Below are positions 8,447 through 16,077 of a stretch of 34,444 nt of DNA, piece after piece. How positions within the stretch are numbered: position 1 is the first letter of the stretch; every line of letters begins with the position of its first letter. Source of the stretch: Candidatus Kapaibacterium sp. (GTDB lineage Bacteria; Bacteroidota; Ignavibacteria; Kapaibacteriales; UBA961); NCBI GenBank assembly GCA_017302855.1, contig JAFLBY010000014.1:1-34444 (forward strand), written 5' to 3'. The translations under genes and the position numbers were made by a program. Under the pieces are notes generated by a model. That model saw only the letters and a program-made list of their open reading frames with translations, was not told the origin of the DNA and made no database searches.

Positions 8447-10579
8447 ATGGAAGTAAAAAATTACTTATTTCTTATGCTCATGGCAATTGCCGGAGGTGTT
8501 TTTGCGCGAAGTGCTGCACGCCTTTTACAATACTTGAGTTTTGCCAAACCGGAAATACGATGGGATAATATTCCGGCTCGTATAAAACAAACATTACTTG
8601 TCGGTTTTGCACAAACAAAAATTCTTCGCGATAAAGTCGCAGGTCCTATTCATGCCGGTATTTTCTGGGGATTTCTTATCCTGTTAGCAGCCGCCACAGA
8701 ATCTGTGTTGGAAGGTATTCACCCCGCTTTAGGACTTAACTTTTTAGGACCGATATATTCCGTGATGTCAATTCTCATTGATATATTTTGCTTGATGATT
8801 ATTGCCGGAACTATGATGTCACTATGGCGACGTTATGTTTCTAAAATTAAGCGTTTGCAAGTGGAAGCCGAAAAAGTGGAAGCCGCAATGATTTTGCTGA
8901 CCATTTTTTCTATTGTCACATCATTATTATTCCAAAATTCTGCACGAGTGGCAATGGATGCCGATTTTTCATGGGCTGTCCGTCCGATTTCTTCATTTAT
9001 TGCTCAAACACTCTTTTCAGGCTTTTCTTATGGAACATTGCATTTTATCTTTGAAGCATGTTGGTGGATTCATATCATATTAATTTTGGGATTTACCAAT
9101 TATTTGCCCTATTCGAAGCACTTGCATGTTTTGACTTCCATTCCGAATGTGTTTTTCTCTAAAATTACTTATCCCAATGTATTGGAGAAAATTGATTTTG
9201 AGCAAGACAATATCACGCGCTTTGGTATCAATGATATTGAGGATTTTTCATGGAAAACTATTCTTGACGGTTATACCTGTACGCATTGCGGACGATGCAC
9301 CAGCGTATGTCCTGCTAATACAACAGGTAAAGTACTTGACCCGCGCGAAATTATTGTGCAAATTCATCATCGCACAATGGAAAAAGGTCCTTTACAATCC
9401 AAAATTGCCGATTATGCGCTCAATGCCTCACGCCAAGAGCGGAAACAAGCAGCTGAACATATTTTAACGGGTATCAGCACTGCCGAATACACAGAATTGG
9501 AGCAAGAAATATTTACCGAAGTCTTAAATGAGCAAGAACAAAATATATGGAATAAAAAATTAATCGGCGATTATGTCAATCCCGATGCCTTATGGCAATG
9601 TACAACCTGCGGTGCATGTATGCAAGAATGTCCCGTCAATATTGAGCATGTGCCCGCCATTGTCGGTATGCGCCGTTCGATGGTCATGATGGAATCGGCA
9701 TTTAATGAAGAGTCCGCAATTTTACCGGATATTTATGGTAATATGGAAAATAATAGTGTGCCATGGGGCGGATTTTCCGAAAGCGACCGCGCGGCATGGG
9801 CTGAAGGTACGGGCATAAAAACCGCCGCCGAAGATGCTGACATGGAAGTATTATTCTGGGTTGGATGTGCAGGCAGCTTTGATGACAGAGCAAAAAAAAT
9901 TACTCTTGCCTTTGCTGAATTAATGACTCTTGCCGGAATTAATTTCCGTATTCTTGGCACCGAAGAACGTTGCACCGGCGACCCCGCGCGCCGATCGGGT
10001 AATGAATATCTTGCCGATATGCTAACAAAAATGAATGTTGAAACATTGAATATGTATAATGTCAAAAATATTGTGACCACATGTCCACATTGTTTTAATA
10101 CATTAAAAAATGATTATCCGCAATTTGGCGGTAATTATGAAGTGTCACATCATTCGCAGTATATTCGCTCATTAGTTTCTTCGGGACGTTTGCACATTGA
10201 TAAAAATTCCGGTATATCCGAACAAGCGATTGCTTATCATGATTCATGTTATCTGGGCAGATATAATGATGAATATGAAGCACCGAGAGCGACATTAACC
10301 AATATTCCCGGCTTAGAAATTCTTGAGGTAGAACGCTCCGAAAGTCGTGGTTTTTGTTGCGGTGCCGGTGGGGCAAGAATGTTTATGGAAGAGCATGTCG
10401 GTGAGCGAGTTAATATCAACAGAACCAATGAATTATTGGCAACGGGTGCAGATACTATTGCCGTGAATTGTCCATTTTGCACCACCATGATTACCGATGG
10501 TGTGAAAGCAGCAGAAAAAATAGACAGCGTGCGCGTGCGTGACATCAGTGAAATTATTCTTGATGTAGTGAAAAAATAA
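8447..10579 (+). CDS. membrane-bound Fe-S oxidoreductase, FadF/EtfD-like (HdrD-type CCG domains)
   Basis: 710 residues. The N-terminal 225 residues hold about five membrane helices resembling the haem-b-binding NarI-type gamma subunit. Two 4Fe-4S motifs follow: CTHCGRCTSVCP (278-289) and CTTCGACMQECP (385-396). The C-terminal half has two cysteine-rich CCG domains: GCAGSF, RCTGDPARR and TTCPHCF, then HDSCYLGRYND, GFCCGAGGARM and NCPFC. This architecture is that of proteins proposed to pass electrons from electron-transfer flavoprotein (fatty-acid or amino-acid oxidation) to menaquinone. No etfAB or acyl-CoA dehydrogenase is adjacent, so that role rests on architecture alone. A clear terminator follows. 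Confidence 0.9.
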   Translation: MEVKNYLFLMLMAIAGGVFARSAARLLQYLSFAKPEIRWDNIPARIKQTLLVGFAQTKILRDKVAGPIHAGIFWGFLILLAAATESVLEGIHPALGLNFLGPIYSVMSILIDIFCLMIIAGTMMSLWRRYVSKIKRLQVEAEKVEAAMILLTIFSIVTSLLFQNSARVAMDADFSWAVRPISSFIAQTLFSGFSYGTLHFIFEACWWIHIILILGFTNYLPYSKHLHVLTSIPNVFFSKITYPNVLEKIDFEQDNITRFGINDIEDFSWKTILDGYTCTHCGRCTSVCPANTTGKVLDPREIIVQIHHRTMEKGPLQSKIADYALNASRQERKQAAEHILTGISTAEYTELEQEIFTEVLNEQEQNIWNKKLIGDYVNPDALWQCTTCGACMQECPVNIEHVPAIVGMRRSMVMMESAFNEESAILPDIYGNMENNSVPWGGFSESDRAAWAEGTGIKTAAEDADMEVLFWVGCAGSFDDRAKKITLAFAELMTLAGINFRILGTEERCTGDPARRSGNEYLADMLTKMNVETLNMYNVKNIVTTCPHCFNTLKNDYPQFGGNYEVSHHSQYIRSLVSSGRLHIDKNSGISEQAIAYHDSCYLGRYNDEYEAPRATLTNIPGLEILEVERSESRGFCCGAGGARMFMEEHVGERVNINRTNELLATGADTIAVNCPFCTTMITDGVKAAEKIDSVRVRDISEIILDVVKK

Positions 10580-10601
10580 TATTCTGCATTGCATTATTCT
10601 C

Positions 10602-10635
10602 AGCCCTTTTGTTTATACAAGAGGGCTTTTTTTTT
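10602..10635 (+). terminator. intrinsic terminator after the Fe-S oxidoreductase
   Basis: agcccttttg (10602-10611) pairs with caagagggct (10618-10627) in a 10-bp stem with one G-U pair and a 6-base loop, followed by eight T. It separates the kynU-oxidoreductase unit from the accessory island. Confidence 0.9.
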
Positions 10636-10720
10636 GCATAGATAGCGACGCATCGGCACGAGCTTATGGACTCAGGAATATGATAACAAAACGGATTGCA
10701 AAAGCGGATCAGTGAACCTG

Positions 10721-10831
10721 TAAAGCACTATTCTTACTCTGGCATAGAGACATTCCCTTTGTTTATGTTTGCATGAATAGACAAAATTTTGTAGTTTTGA
10801 GGGAATGAAAGGTGTTTTACATATTGCGGGT
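10721..10831 (+). repeat. dispersed promoter-bearing repeat, copy C (C/E subtype)
   Basis: Aligns without gaps to 15574-15665 (copy E) over 92 bases, with about 14 mismatches counted by eye, starting at taaagc and running through the promoter core. A shortened right arm (tgttttacatattgcggg) resembles the gtgaatatggg arm of the D copies. It is the first repeat of the island, about 85 bases after the terminator. Bases 10636-10720 show nothing recognisable. Confidence 0.8.
10768..10799 (+). promoter_or_regulatory. Bacteroidota-type promoter in repeat copy C
   Basis: TTTG at 10768-10771, 20 bases, TAGTTTTG at 10792-10799. It points at the HEAT-like gene starting at 10910. Confidence 0.6.
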
Positions 10832-10909
10832 TCTACGGTCTTTACAGAATGAAAAACTCCTTTAGAACATCTATACATCTTGGCATATACGCAAATAGAA
10901 GTGAAAGAC

Positions 10910-11734
10910 ATGATAAAAACCGTTAACGAATTTATTGCATTTATACAAAGCGACAACACGACCGATCAATTTCGTGCCAGGTATGACAATGCTGATATTA
11001 AAATTTGGCTCGAGATTATTAAAAATTACCCCGATTTCAAGACTTGGGTAATCCATAATAAGACAGTTCAAATAGAAATACTTGAAATACTTTGTGCTGA
11101 CAAAGACCCGAATATACGCTCTGACATCGCGAAAAAACTAAAAATAAATGACTTCATTTTTAATATACTTTCGGTTGACCCAGACGAAAACGTTCGGTAC
11201 GCATTAATGTGCAATACAGTTTTATCGGTTGACAAAATCAAGAAAATAAAAGTTGACGACTCTACTTGGCTGACAGAAAAGCTTGCTGACATAATAAACA
11301 TTCAAATGCCAATCAGGAGAAACACATTTTACGGTAACGATTCGCTCATTGATAGTTACATAGAATTATCGAAACACAGTCACCCACATTGGGCAGACTT
11401 TGGAAAATCAATGGTAATGTTTTTGACAGCAGCTAATAGGTTGTTTAAAACAACAGAGGTTTGGGGATATACATCACATCATGAACTCAAACTACAGGCT
11501 GAAAACACCTTGCATGCTCCATGTTATGTACAAATTGCGCCCACAGTAGGAGGAGAGGAAGATTATGAGATTTCCTACGTGATGCCTGTCAATAAAGCTC
11601 CTTTGAAGCACGCTGTGGTTAGCGGAATTGCTAATTCTCTAGATGAAGCAATGTATTATTTGCTAGTTGCAATGAAAGAATCCGATGGTTGGAAAGAAAG
11701 TAGCGAGTTGTTAGAACTACTTTCGAAATATTGA
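10910..11734 (+). CDS. two-part orphan protein with HEAT-like N-terminal half
   Basis: 274 residues from ATG 10910; an upstream TTG at 10880 is in frame but less likely. Residues about 30-115 contain repeated helix pairs of HEAT or leucine-rich-variant style (IRSDIAKKLKINDFIFNILS, NVRYALMCNTVLSVDKI). From about residue 140 a different globular domain follows (SHPHWADFGKSMVMFLTAAN, VWGYTSHHELKLQAENT, SLDEAMYYLLVAMKESDGW). No signal peptide or membrane helix is visible, so it is probably cytosolic. I do not recognise either half as a named family. Protein-binding repeats plus a compact domain would fit a toxin-immunity or defence accessory, but nothing nearby supports that. It is flanked by repeat copies C and D1. 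Confidence 0.7.
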   Translation: MIKTVNEFIAFIQSDNTTDQFRARYDNADIKIWLEIIKNYPDFKTWVIHNKTVQIEILEILCADKDPNIRSDIAKKLKINDFIFNILSVDPDENVRYALMCNTVLSVDKIKKIKVDDSTWLTEKLADIINIQMPIRRNTFYGNDSLIDSYIELSKHSHPHWADFGKSMVMFLTAANRLFKTTEVWGYTSHHELKLQAENTLHAPCYVQIAPTVGGEEDYEISYVMPVNKAPLKHAVVSGIANSLDEAMYYLLVAMKESDGWKESSELLELLSKY

Positions 11735-11768
11735 AGCATCATAATCTGCTCATTACTCAACAGCCCTC

Positions 11769-11909
11769 ACTCTTCCCCAACTCATCGGTGATTGTTGAGA
11801 ACTATAAGTGGTATTGGGATGCTAACTTGAAGAATTGTGTTTGGGTGGATACACAAAGTTTTGTAGTTTTGAGGGAATGAAAGGCGCTTTGCATGAATAT
11901 GGGAGGGGT
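11769..11909 (+). repeat. dispersed promoter-bearing repeat, copy D1
   Basis: 141 bases that align without gaps to copy D2 (13288-13428), with about 17 mismatches by eye. It begins actcttcccc and ends gggaggggt; these two ends are partly complementary and could form the base of a long imperfect hairpin. Confidence 0.9.
11840..11871 (+). promoter_or_regulatory. Bacteroidota-type promoter in repeat copy D1
   Basis: TTTG at 11840-11843, 20 bases, TAGTTTTG at 11864-11871. It points at the interrupted lipoprotein gene at 11958. Confidence 0.6.
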
Positions 11910-11957
11910 CTCACCATTCAGTGCTACACTTCACAAGCAAGGACTATCAAATAATAT

Positions 11958-12404
11958 ATGGCAATATTAAGACCTCTTATTTATACAATTATCTTGGCAA
12001 CTTTACTCATGTTAATTTCCTGTGAAAAATCACATAGGAAACAGACTCTTAATGCGCAATACAAAGACATTTATCTTGACCAATTTAAACTAACATATTT
12101 CCAACAACTATTAATTAAATGCTATAACAACTCAAATGCCGTAAGATAAATTATTTATACTGACCATAGTGGATTTACAGAACCTATTTTATCGGAACAA
12201 GATTTAAAACTTATTGATAGTTTAACTACTATTGACAATCAAAGATTGATTGCAGACTCTATAGAAGGATTTCGAAGAGCGGAAGGTTCAAATGGAAAGC
12301 GACAATTAGAATACATTTTGGACAAACTAAACAATAAATGGTTGGACAGTTTGGCAAGAACAAGATTTACAGTGAATGGCGTTCCGAGTAGCTGGACAGA
12401 ATAG
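11958..12404 (+). pseudogene. lipoprotein gene interrupted by an in-frame TAA
   Basis: The first 63 codons encode a lipoprotein signal (MAILRPLIYTIILATLLMLISC) and a polar start. A TAA at 12147-12149 stops translation, yet the same frame then continues for 84 codons with clearly protein-like sequence (YTDHSGFTEPILSEQDLKLI, DSLARTRFTVNGVPSSWTE) to a TAG at 12402. No frameshift is needed, so a single substitution would restore one protein of about 148 residues. Function is unknown; the lipobox implies an outer-membrane or periplasmic location. The frame stays open beyond the TAG up to 12605, but that extension looks less protein-like and is probably chance. A sequencing error at 12147 is an alternative. 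Confidence 0.65.
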
Positions 12405-12460
12405 CTGCTACAACAAAGCAATAGTGGTGCAGACAGTGTAAGTTTAACATTTGCAATTCT

Positions 12461-12494
12461 TGAGCATTTGTGCAAAATTGAAGTTTTGTGCTCA
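12461..12494. repeat. bulged inverted repeat between two island genes
   Basis: TGAGCA (12461-12466) pairs with TGCTCA (12489-12494), and CAAAA (12473-12477) with TTTTG (12484-12488). The six bases TTTGTG remain as a one-sided bulge and TTGAAG forms the loop. No T-run follows, so it is not an ordinary terminator. One-sided unpaired bases in a stem are reminiscent of folded integron attC sites. Confidence 0.45.
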
Positions 12495-12601
12495 GAATTA
12501 AAAATCAGCGAAGCTCAACCCGCTCGAATACAAAGATTTGAACCTTTGGTGATTATTTTAGGACGACAACACAGAAGAAAAACATTTGACGCGATAATAC
12601 A

Positions 12602-13279
12602 ATGACAAAACTGACATTTTTCACATGCACAATATTAGCCTTGACAATGTCGTGCAACAGCAGACAACGAAAAGGGAATCAATCTAAGACCAACAACATA
12701 GTAGAAACTAAAAGAGACAGTATAACAGAAACTAGATTTGAAACGACAGAATTTATATGTGATACAATATATCCAAACAAAGGCTATAAAGTATCACTGA
12801 CAACTTTTGACCCGCTAAACGAAGATGAAACAATTCCAAACACATTATTCACTTTTAGCAGGCTGACAAACGGAAAATATTTGCCGTGTTTTTCTGACTC
12901 AATTTTTAATAGAGTTCAAGAAATTCGTTTTGACGATTTCAATAATGACAAAGTCAAAGACATTTTAGTACAAAATTACTCAGATGTAAGGAGTAATTGG
13001 ACTTACCATTTGTATATAGTTGATACTGTTCAAAATACCTTGAAAAAAATTAAAGGCTTTGAAAAAATCAAAAACCCAAATTATTTGTCACAATACAATC
13101 TTATTGACAACTATGTTATATCAGGACAAATATGGACAAGTTTCTATAGAATCACGGATGACACTATCAAGGATTTGGACATTGTAATTTATGACAACCT
13201 AACGGATAAGGCAAGTTATATCCGAGAACACAAAAAAGCTATTAAATCAATATTGAGAAAAGAAAAAAGCAGGCGCTAA
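12602..13279 (+). CDS. lipoprotein of unknown function with FG-GAP/VCBS-like segment
   Basis: 225 residues. The N-terminus is a lipoprotein signal (MTKLTFFTCTILALTMSC, lipidated Cys18), then a Ser/Thr/Lys linker. Around residues 105-125 the motif RFDDFNNDKVKDILVQNYSD resembles the Asp-rich calcium-binding loop of FG-GAP/VCBS-type proteins; downstream segments alternate in the manner of beta strands. It is probably a periplasm-facing or surface lipoprotein. The stop codon TAA (13277-13279) is part of GGCGCTAAC, which opens the following repeat copy D2, so the last codons (KSRR) derive from the repeat. Confidence 0.75.
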   Translation: MTKLTFFTCTILALTMSCNSRQRKGNQSKTNNIVETKRDSITETRFETTEFICDTIYPNKGYKVSLTTFDPLNEDETIPNTLFTFSRLTNGKYLPCFSDSIFNRVQEIRFDDFNNDKVKDILVQNYSDVRSNWTYHLYIVDTVQNTLKKIKGFEKIKNPNYLSQYNLIDNYVISGQIWTSFYRITDDTIKDLDIVIYDNLTDKASYIREHKKAIKSILRKEKSRR

Positions 13280-13438
13280 CTTGGGTAACTCTTCCCCAAG
13301 TCATCGGTGATTGTTTAGAACTATAAGTCGTATTGGGATACTAACATGAAGAACTGTGTTTGGATGTACAGACAAAATTTTGTAGTTTTGAGGAAATGAA
13401 TTACGTTTTGCGTGAATATGGGAGGGGTAACCTTACAA
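13273..13438 (+). repeat. dispersed promoter-bearing repeat, copy D2, with CGCTAAC core
   Basis: The 141-base body (13288-13428) matches copy D1. It extends left into GCGCTAAC (13273-13280), which contains the stop codon of the preceding gene. GGTAACTCTTCCCC on the left is partly complementary to GGGAGGGGTAACC (13420-13432) on the right, giving an imperfect palindrome about 150 bases long, compatible with an attC-like site. Confidence 0.85.
13359..13390 (+). promoter_or_regulatory. Bacteroidota-type promoter in repeat copy D2
   Basis: TTTG at 13359-13362, 20 bases, TAGTTTTG at 13383-13390. It points at the gene starting at 13532. Confidence 0.6.
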
Positions 13439-13531
13439 ATTTACAAAAGTACTTCTTAGACAGACTACGTTTGTACTTAGTAATTGCCGGAATCCGCCTG
13501 CCGTTACAGGTAAGCCAAGACGATAAAAGCA

Positions 13532-14242
13532 ATGATTGGAAAAGACCAAAATATAGCCTTATTAACAGTTGGAAATGCAGCACTAAAAAATGCTGACTGG
13601 ACTGACTATGCTAATTATTGTTTTGACAGAGAAAAAGGGTTACGAAAAGAAGCATTTAAAAACCTTGACAAATTCCTTAAATCAACAGAAGTCTGGACTC
13701 TTGAAAAGAAAATTGACTTTGTGAAATTTCTGTTTCCATTTTTTGAGAATGTTCAGGATGCAGACTATGGACCGTTTCCTCAACCACTAAGTGATAAACT
13801 TATAAAACCTACTTTGACAACTTGGTGCAACAAAGAGAAAATTGACAATAATCCATTTCGCTGGTTTGGCAAATATTATCGAAGTGAAGATCATTTATTT
13901 AAAGCATTAGAAATTAATCCCGCGGACGATTTAGCAAGACAGACAATATTATGTTGGTGGACTTATAATATTTATTATTCTGTACACCATTTGCCGGAAG
14001 GTTACATCGGAGAACCACTTGATGACATAAAGCTTGGAGAGAAGATAAAAGAGCATATACAAAAGCTAACGACGCCTGAACTAAGAGAACACTGGACAAA
14101 GGAGCTGGAAGAAGATTTAGAACTTGTGAAAAACTACATTGACTGGGAAACTTCCGGACATCCTGATTTTGAAAAGTGGGGACAAGAAAATAAAAAGAAA
14201 ACAGGTTACGGAATAACACGAACATATTACTATCAAGAATAG
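13532..14242 (+). CDS. cytosolic protein of unknown function with TPR-like helices
   Basis: 236 residues, no signal peptide or membrane helix. The N-terminal half reads as helical repeats (DYANYCFDREKGLRKEAFKN, FVKFLFPFFENVQDADYGPF). In the middle is a TPR-like unit (YYRSEDHLFKALEINPADDL) followed by a conserved-looking aromatic segment (WWTYNIYYSVHHLPEGYIGE), and the tail is charged and Trp/Tyr-rich. I do not recognise a named family and see no catalytic motif. ATG 13532 is chosen because an overlapping frame starting inside the repeat lacks protein-like sequence. It is AT-rich, transcribed from the repeat D2 side, and is not followed by a recognisable repeat copy. Confidence 0.75.
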   Translation: MIGKDQNIALLTVGNAALKNADWTDYANYCFDREKGLRKEAFKNLDKFLKSTEVWTLEKKIDFVKFLFPFFENVQDADYGPFPQPLSDKLIKPTLTTWCNKEKIDNNPFRWFGKYYRSEDHLFKALEINPADDLARQTILCWWTYNIYYSVHHLPEGYIGEPLDDIKLGEKIKEHIQKLTTPELREHWTKELEEDLELVKNYIDWETSGHPDFEKWGQENKKKTGYGITRTYYYQE

Positions 14243-14367
14243 AAGAAGCACCGATTATATCACAGGTTTTTCGTCAGACTGGGTTTCGTACTCCTCAGAC
14301 AGTTTTGTGCTAAATACCCACACTTCGCAAAGCTGATAACAATCGTGCATCATATTAAAAAACAGAA

Positions 14368-15474
14368 ATGAACATAAAATTAAAATTGATATATCTTATA
14401 CTCATATTGACACTCAACTTTTCCTGTATTGAAAAAAAATCAATAGAAAATGGACTTAATAAATCCGAATTTGTAGAGTCTTCAAAAAACGATACCTTAA
14501 AATTTACTTCAGGAATTCGTGCTATATTTCAAGACAGCAAAGGAAATTATTGGTTTGGAAGTCTTCAAGAAGGGGTAGCCGTTTATAATGGAAAATCATT
14601 CATTTACTTCAATAGTGATGACGGATTGTCAGACAATCAGATTCACAATATACAAGAAGACAAAGCGGGTATTATATGGTTTAATACTCAACAGGGAGTG
14701 AGTAGCTATGATGGAAAAAAAATTGTAAATCACACCAAGGCAGACATAGAAAAATCACAAACTACATTCCCAACTCAGATTACTAAACCTTTGAATGGTC
14801 AATGGATGAAATCAGATAATGACCTTTGGTTTGAAGCCGGAACTAAAGAAGGAGTTTATAGATATGATGGGAAAAATTTAATTTATTTAGCATTTCCACC
14901 ACATAAAGTGTTTAATCATTATGATAATTTATTTGCAGTAACAGGCATCTCCAAAGGAAAAAACAATATGATTTGGTTTGCTACTTACGCAGGTGTTTTT
15001 GGTTACAATGGAAAAGAATTTACAATCATCAATGATGAAACATTAGGGCTTGATAGAAATATTGCACCACTGCATATTAGAAGTATTTTCGAAGACTCTA
15101 AAGGTAGGCTTTGGATTGGTAATAATGGGATAGGCGTATTACTGAGGGAAGGTGATTCAATCATTAATTTTTCAGAAAAAAATAACTTGATTCACCCGGC
15201 AAGTGGAAAAAAAGGCGATACCTCAATGCCCGGCACTCTCGAGCACATTTTCACCATTGCAGAAGACGGAGAAGGTAATATTTGGTTTGGGGACAGAGAT
15301 GCGGGTATTTGGAAATATGATGGTGTAAAGATGACTAATTACACAAAGAAAGATGGACTTAGTAATGACAATGCCTTATCAATTTTCGAAGATAATAAAG
15401 GTGTATTGTGGTTTGGAATGGCAGATGGGAATTTATATAAATTTAACGGAAATACTTTTGAAAAGCAATTGTAA
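14368..15474 (+). CDS. lipoprotein with two-component-regulator-type propeller repeats
   Basis: 368 residues. A lipoprotein signal (MNIKLKLIYLILILTLNFSC, Cys20) precedes a beta-propeller built of Reg_prop repeats: IRAIFQDSKGNYWFGSLQEG, IHNIQEDKAGIIWFNTQQG, IRSIFEDSKGRLWIGNNG, IFTIAEDGEGNIWFGDRDAG, ALSIFEDNKGVLWFGMADG. In Bacteroidota hybrid two-component systems this propeller senses periplasmic ligands, but here no membrane helix, histidine kinase or regulator domain follows, so it is a free-standing, membrane-anchored propeller. It may bind a glycan or protein; no partner is evident. It lies between D2 and E but has no repeat immediately upstream, so it may share the transcript of the gene at 13532. 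Confidence 0.85.
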   Translation: MNIKLKLIYLILILTLNFSCIEKKSIENGLNKSEFVESSKNDTLKFTSGIRAIFQDSKGNYWFGSLQEGVAVYNGKSFIYFNSDDGLSDNQIHNIQEDKAGIIWFNTQQGVSSYDGKKIVNHTKADIEKSQTTFPTQITKPLNGQWMKSDNDLWFEAGTKEGVYRYDGKNLIYLAFPPHKVFNHYDNLFAVTGISKGKNNMIWFATYAGVFGYNGKEFTIINDETLGLDRNIAPLHIRSIFEDSKGRLWIGNNGIGVLLREGDSIINFSEKNNLIHPASGKKGDTSMPGTLEHIFTIAEDGEGNIWFGDRDAGIWKYDGVKMTNYTKKDGLSNDNALSIFEDNKGVLWFGMADGNLYKFNGNTFEKQL

Positions 15475-15493
15475 CAAATATGAATGCACAATA

Positions 15494-15700
15494 GCCCCAA
15501 CTCAACAGTCATATTTAGAACAATGCGTGATAATGGGATTATGTGTGGGGTGGAAACCACAGACAAGAATCTCTAAAGCGATGTTTTTACTCCGGCATAG
15601 AAACATTTCCTTTGTTCATGTTTGGATGTACAGACAAAATTTTGTAGTTTTGAGGAAATGAATGCACTTTGCGTGAATATCGGAGTTAGCGGTAACCTTA
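15494..15700 (+). repeat. dispersed promoter-bearing repeat, copy E, with GTTAGCGG core
   Basis: Bases 15574-15665 match copy C; the left part (ccccaactca, tttagaac) resembles the D copies; the right arm (gcgtgaatatcgga) matches D2 and then contains GTTAGCGG (15685-15692) followed by taacctta, as in D2. GTTAGCGG is the exact reverse complement of CCGCTAAC found at the end of the next gene. Confidence 0.85.
15621..15652 (+). promoter_or_regulatory. Bacteroidota-type promoter in repeat copy E
   Basis: TTTG at 15621-15624, 20 bases, TAGTTTTG at 15645-15652. It points at the small gene starting at 15724. Its -7 box lies inside a longer open frame that begins at 15622, which argues against that upstream start. 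Confidence 0.6.
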
Positions 15701-15723
15701 ACCAAACATACTTAAAAAACATA

Positions 15724-16077
15724 ATGATATCAGCCACTCAATTAAAACAGGTTATTGAACAAAGAACCACTGATGAAAGATCATTATTGATTTCTCAATT
15801 TTTATTTGAAGCAATCAATGATTGGCCAACTTCAAATTTAACAGAGCCAAATGAATTTATCGAAACATTGAAAAATGAAGTTGGATTAAAGTTAAGACTT
15901 AACGATTTAAAATTATTTTCGAAGCAATTGAATTTCAGCAGTGACTCTTGGAAAATAGAATCATTAGAATCAATATTTAAGATTTTTGAGATTTTTGATA
16001 AAGAAAATGAATTGCAAATAGAATTAGAAAAAATTATAGATTTAATTGTAATAACTAAAGAACAAAGCTGCCGCTAA
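15724..16077 (+). CDS. small cytosolic protein of unknown function in a cassette-like unit
   Basis: 117 residues from ATG 15724. The frame is open further up to 15622, but that part encodes repeat E and contains its promoter; ATG 15658 would be an alternative, nearly leaderless, start. The protein is helical and charged (VIEQRTTDERSLLISQFLFE, KLRLNDLKLFSKQLNFSSDS, FDKENELQIELEKIIDLIVI) without signal peptide or known motif; no family is recognised. Its stop codon TAA is inside CCGCTAAC (16071-16078), so the final Cys-Arg come from the repeat. The gene is thus bracketed by GTTAGCGG and CCGCTAAC, exactly the geometry of an integron cassette. Confidence 0.65.
   Translation: MISATQLKQVIEQRTTDERSLLISQFLFEAINDWPTSNLTEPNEFIETLKNEVGLKLRLNDLKLFSKQLNFSSDSWKIESLESIFKIFEIFDKENELQIELEKIIDLIVITKEQSCR

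Noticed and set aside
11616-11623. Another GTTAGCGG-like core within the gene at 10910
   Set aside because: It lies in the middle of an intact coding sequence with no repeat arms beside it, so it is chance.
12405-12605. Further readthrough of the interrupted lipoprotein frame to 12605
   Set aside because: The frame is open, but the composition is not clearly protein-like, the preceding part ends naturally, and the region contains a bulged hairpin; probably non-coding.
13360-13596. Open frame starting MDVQTKFCSFEEMN in repeat copy D2
   Set aside because: It is the translation of the repeat itself, includes the -7 promoter box, and continues into sequence that overlaps the better gene at 13532 in another frame.
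15622-15723. N-terminal extension MDVQTKFCSFEEMN on the gene at 15724
   Set aside because: The same peptide arises in D2 before an unrelated gene, so it is repeat sequence; the promoter lies inside it.
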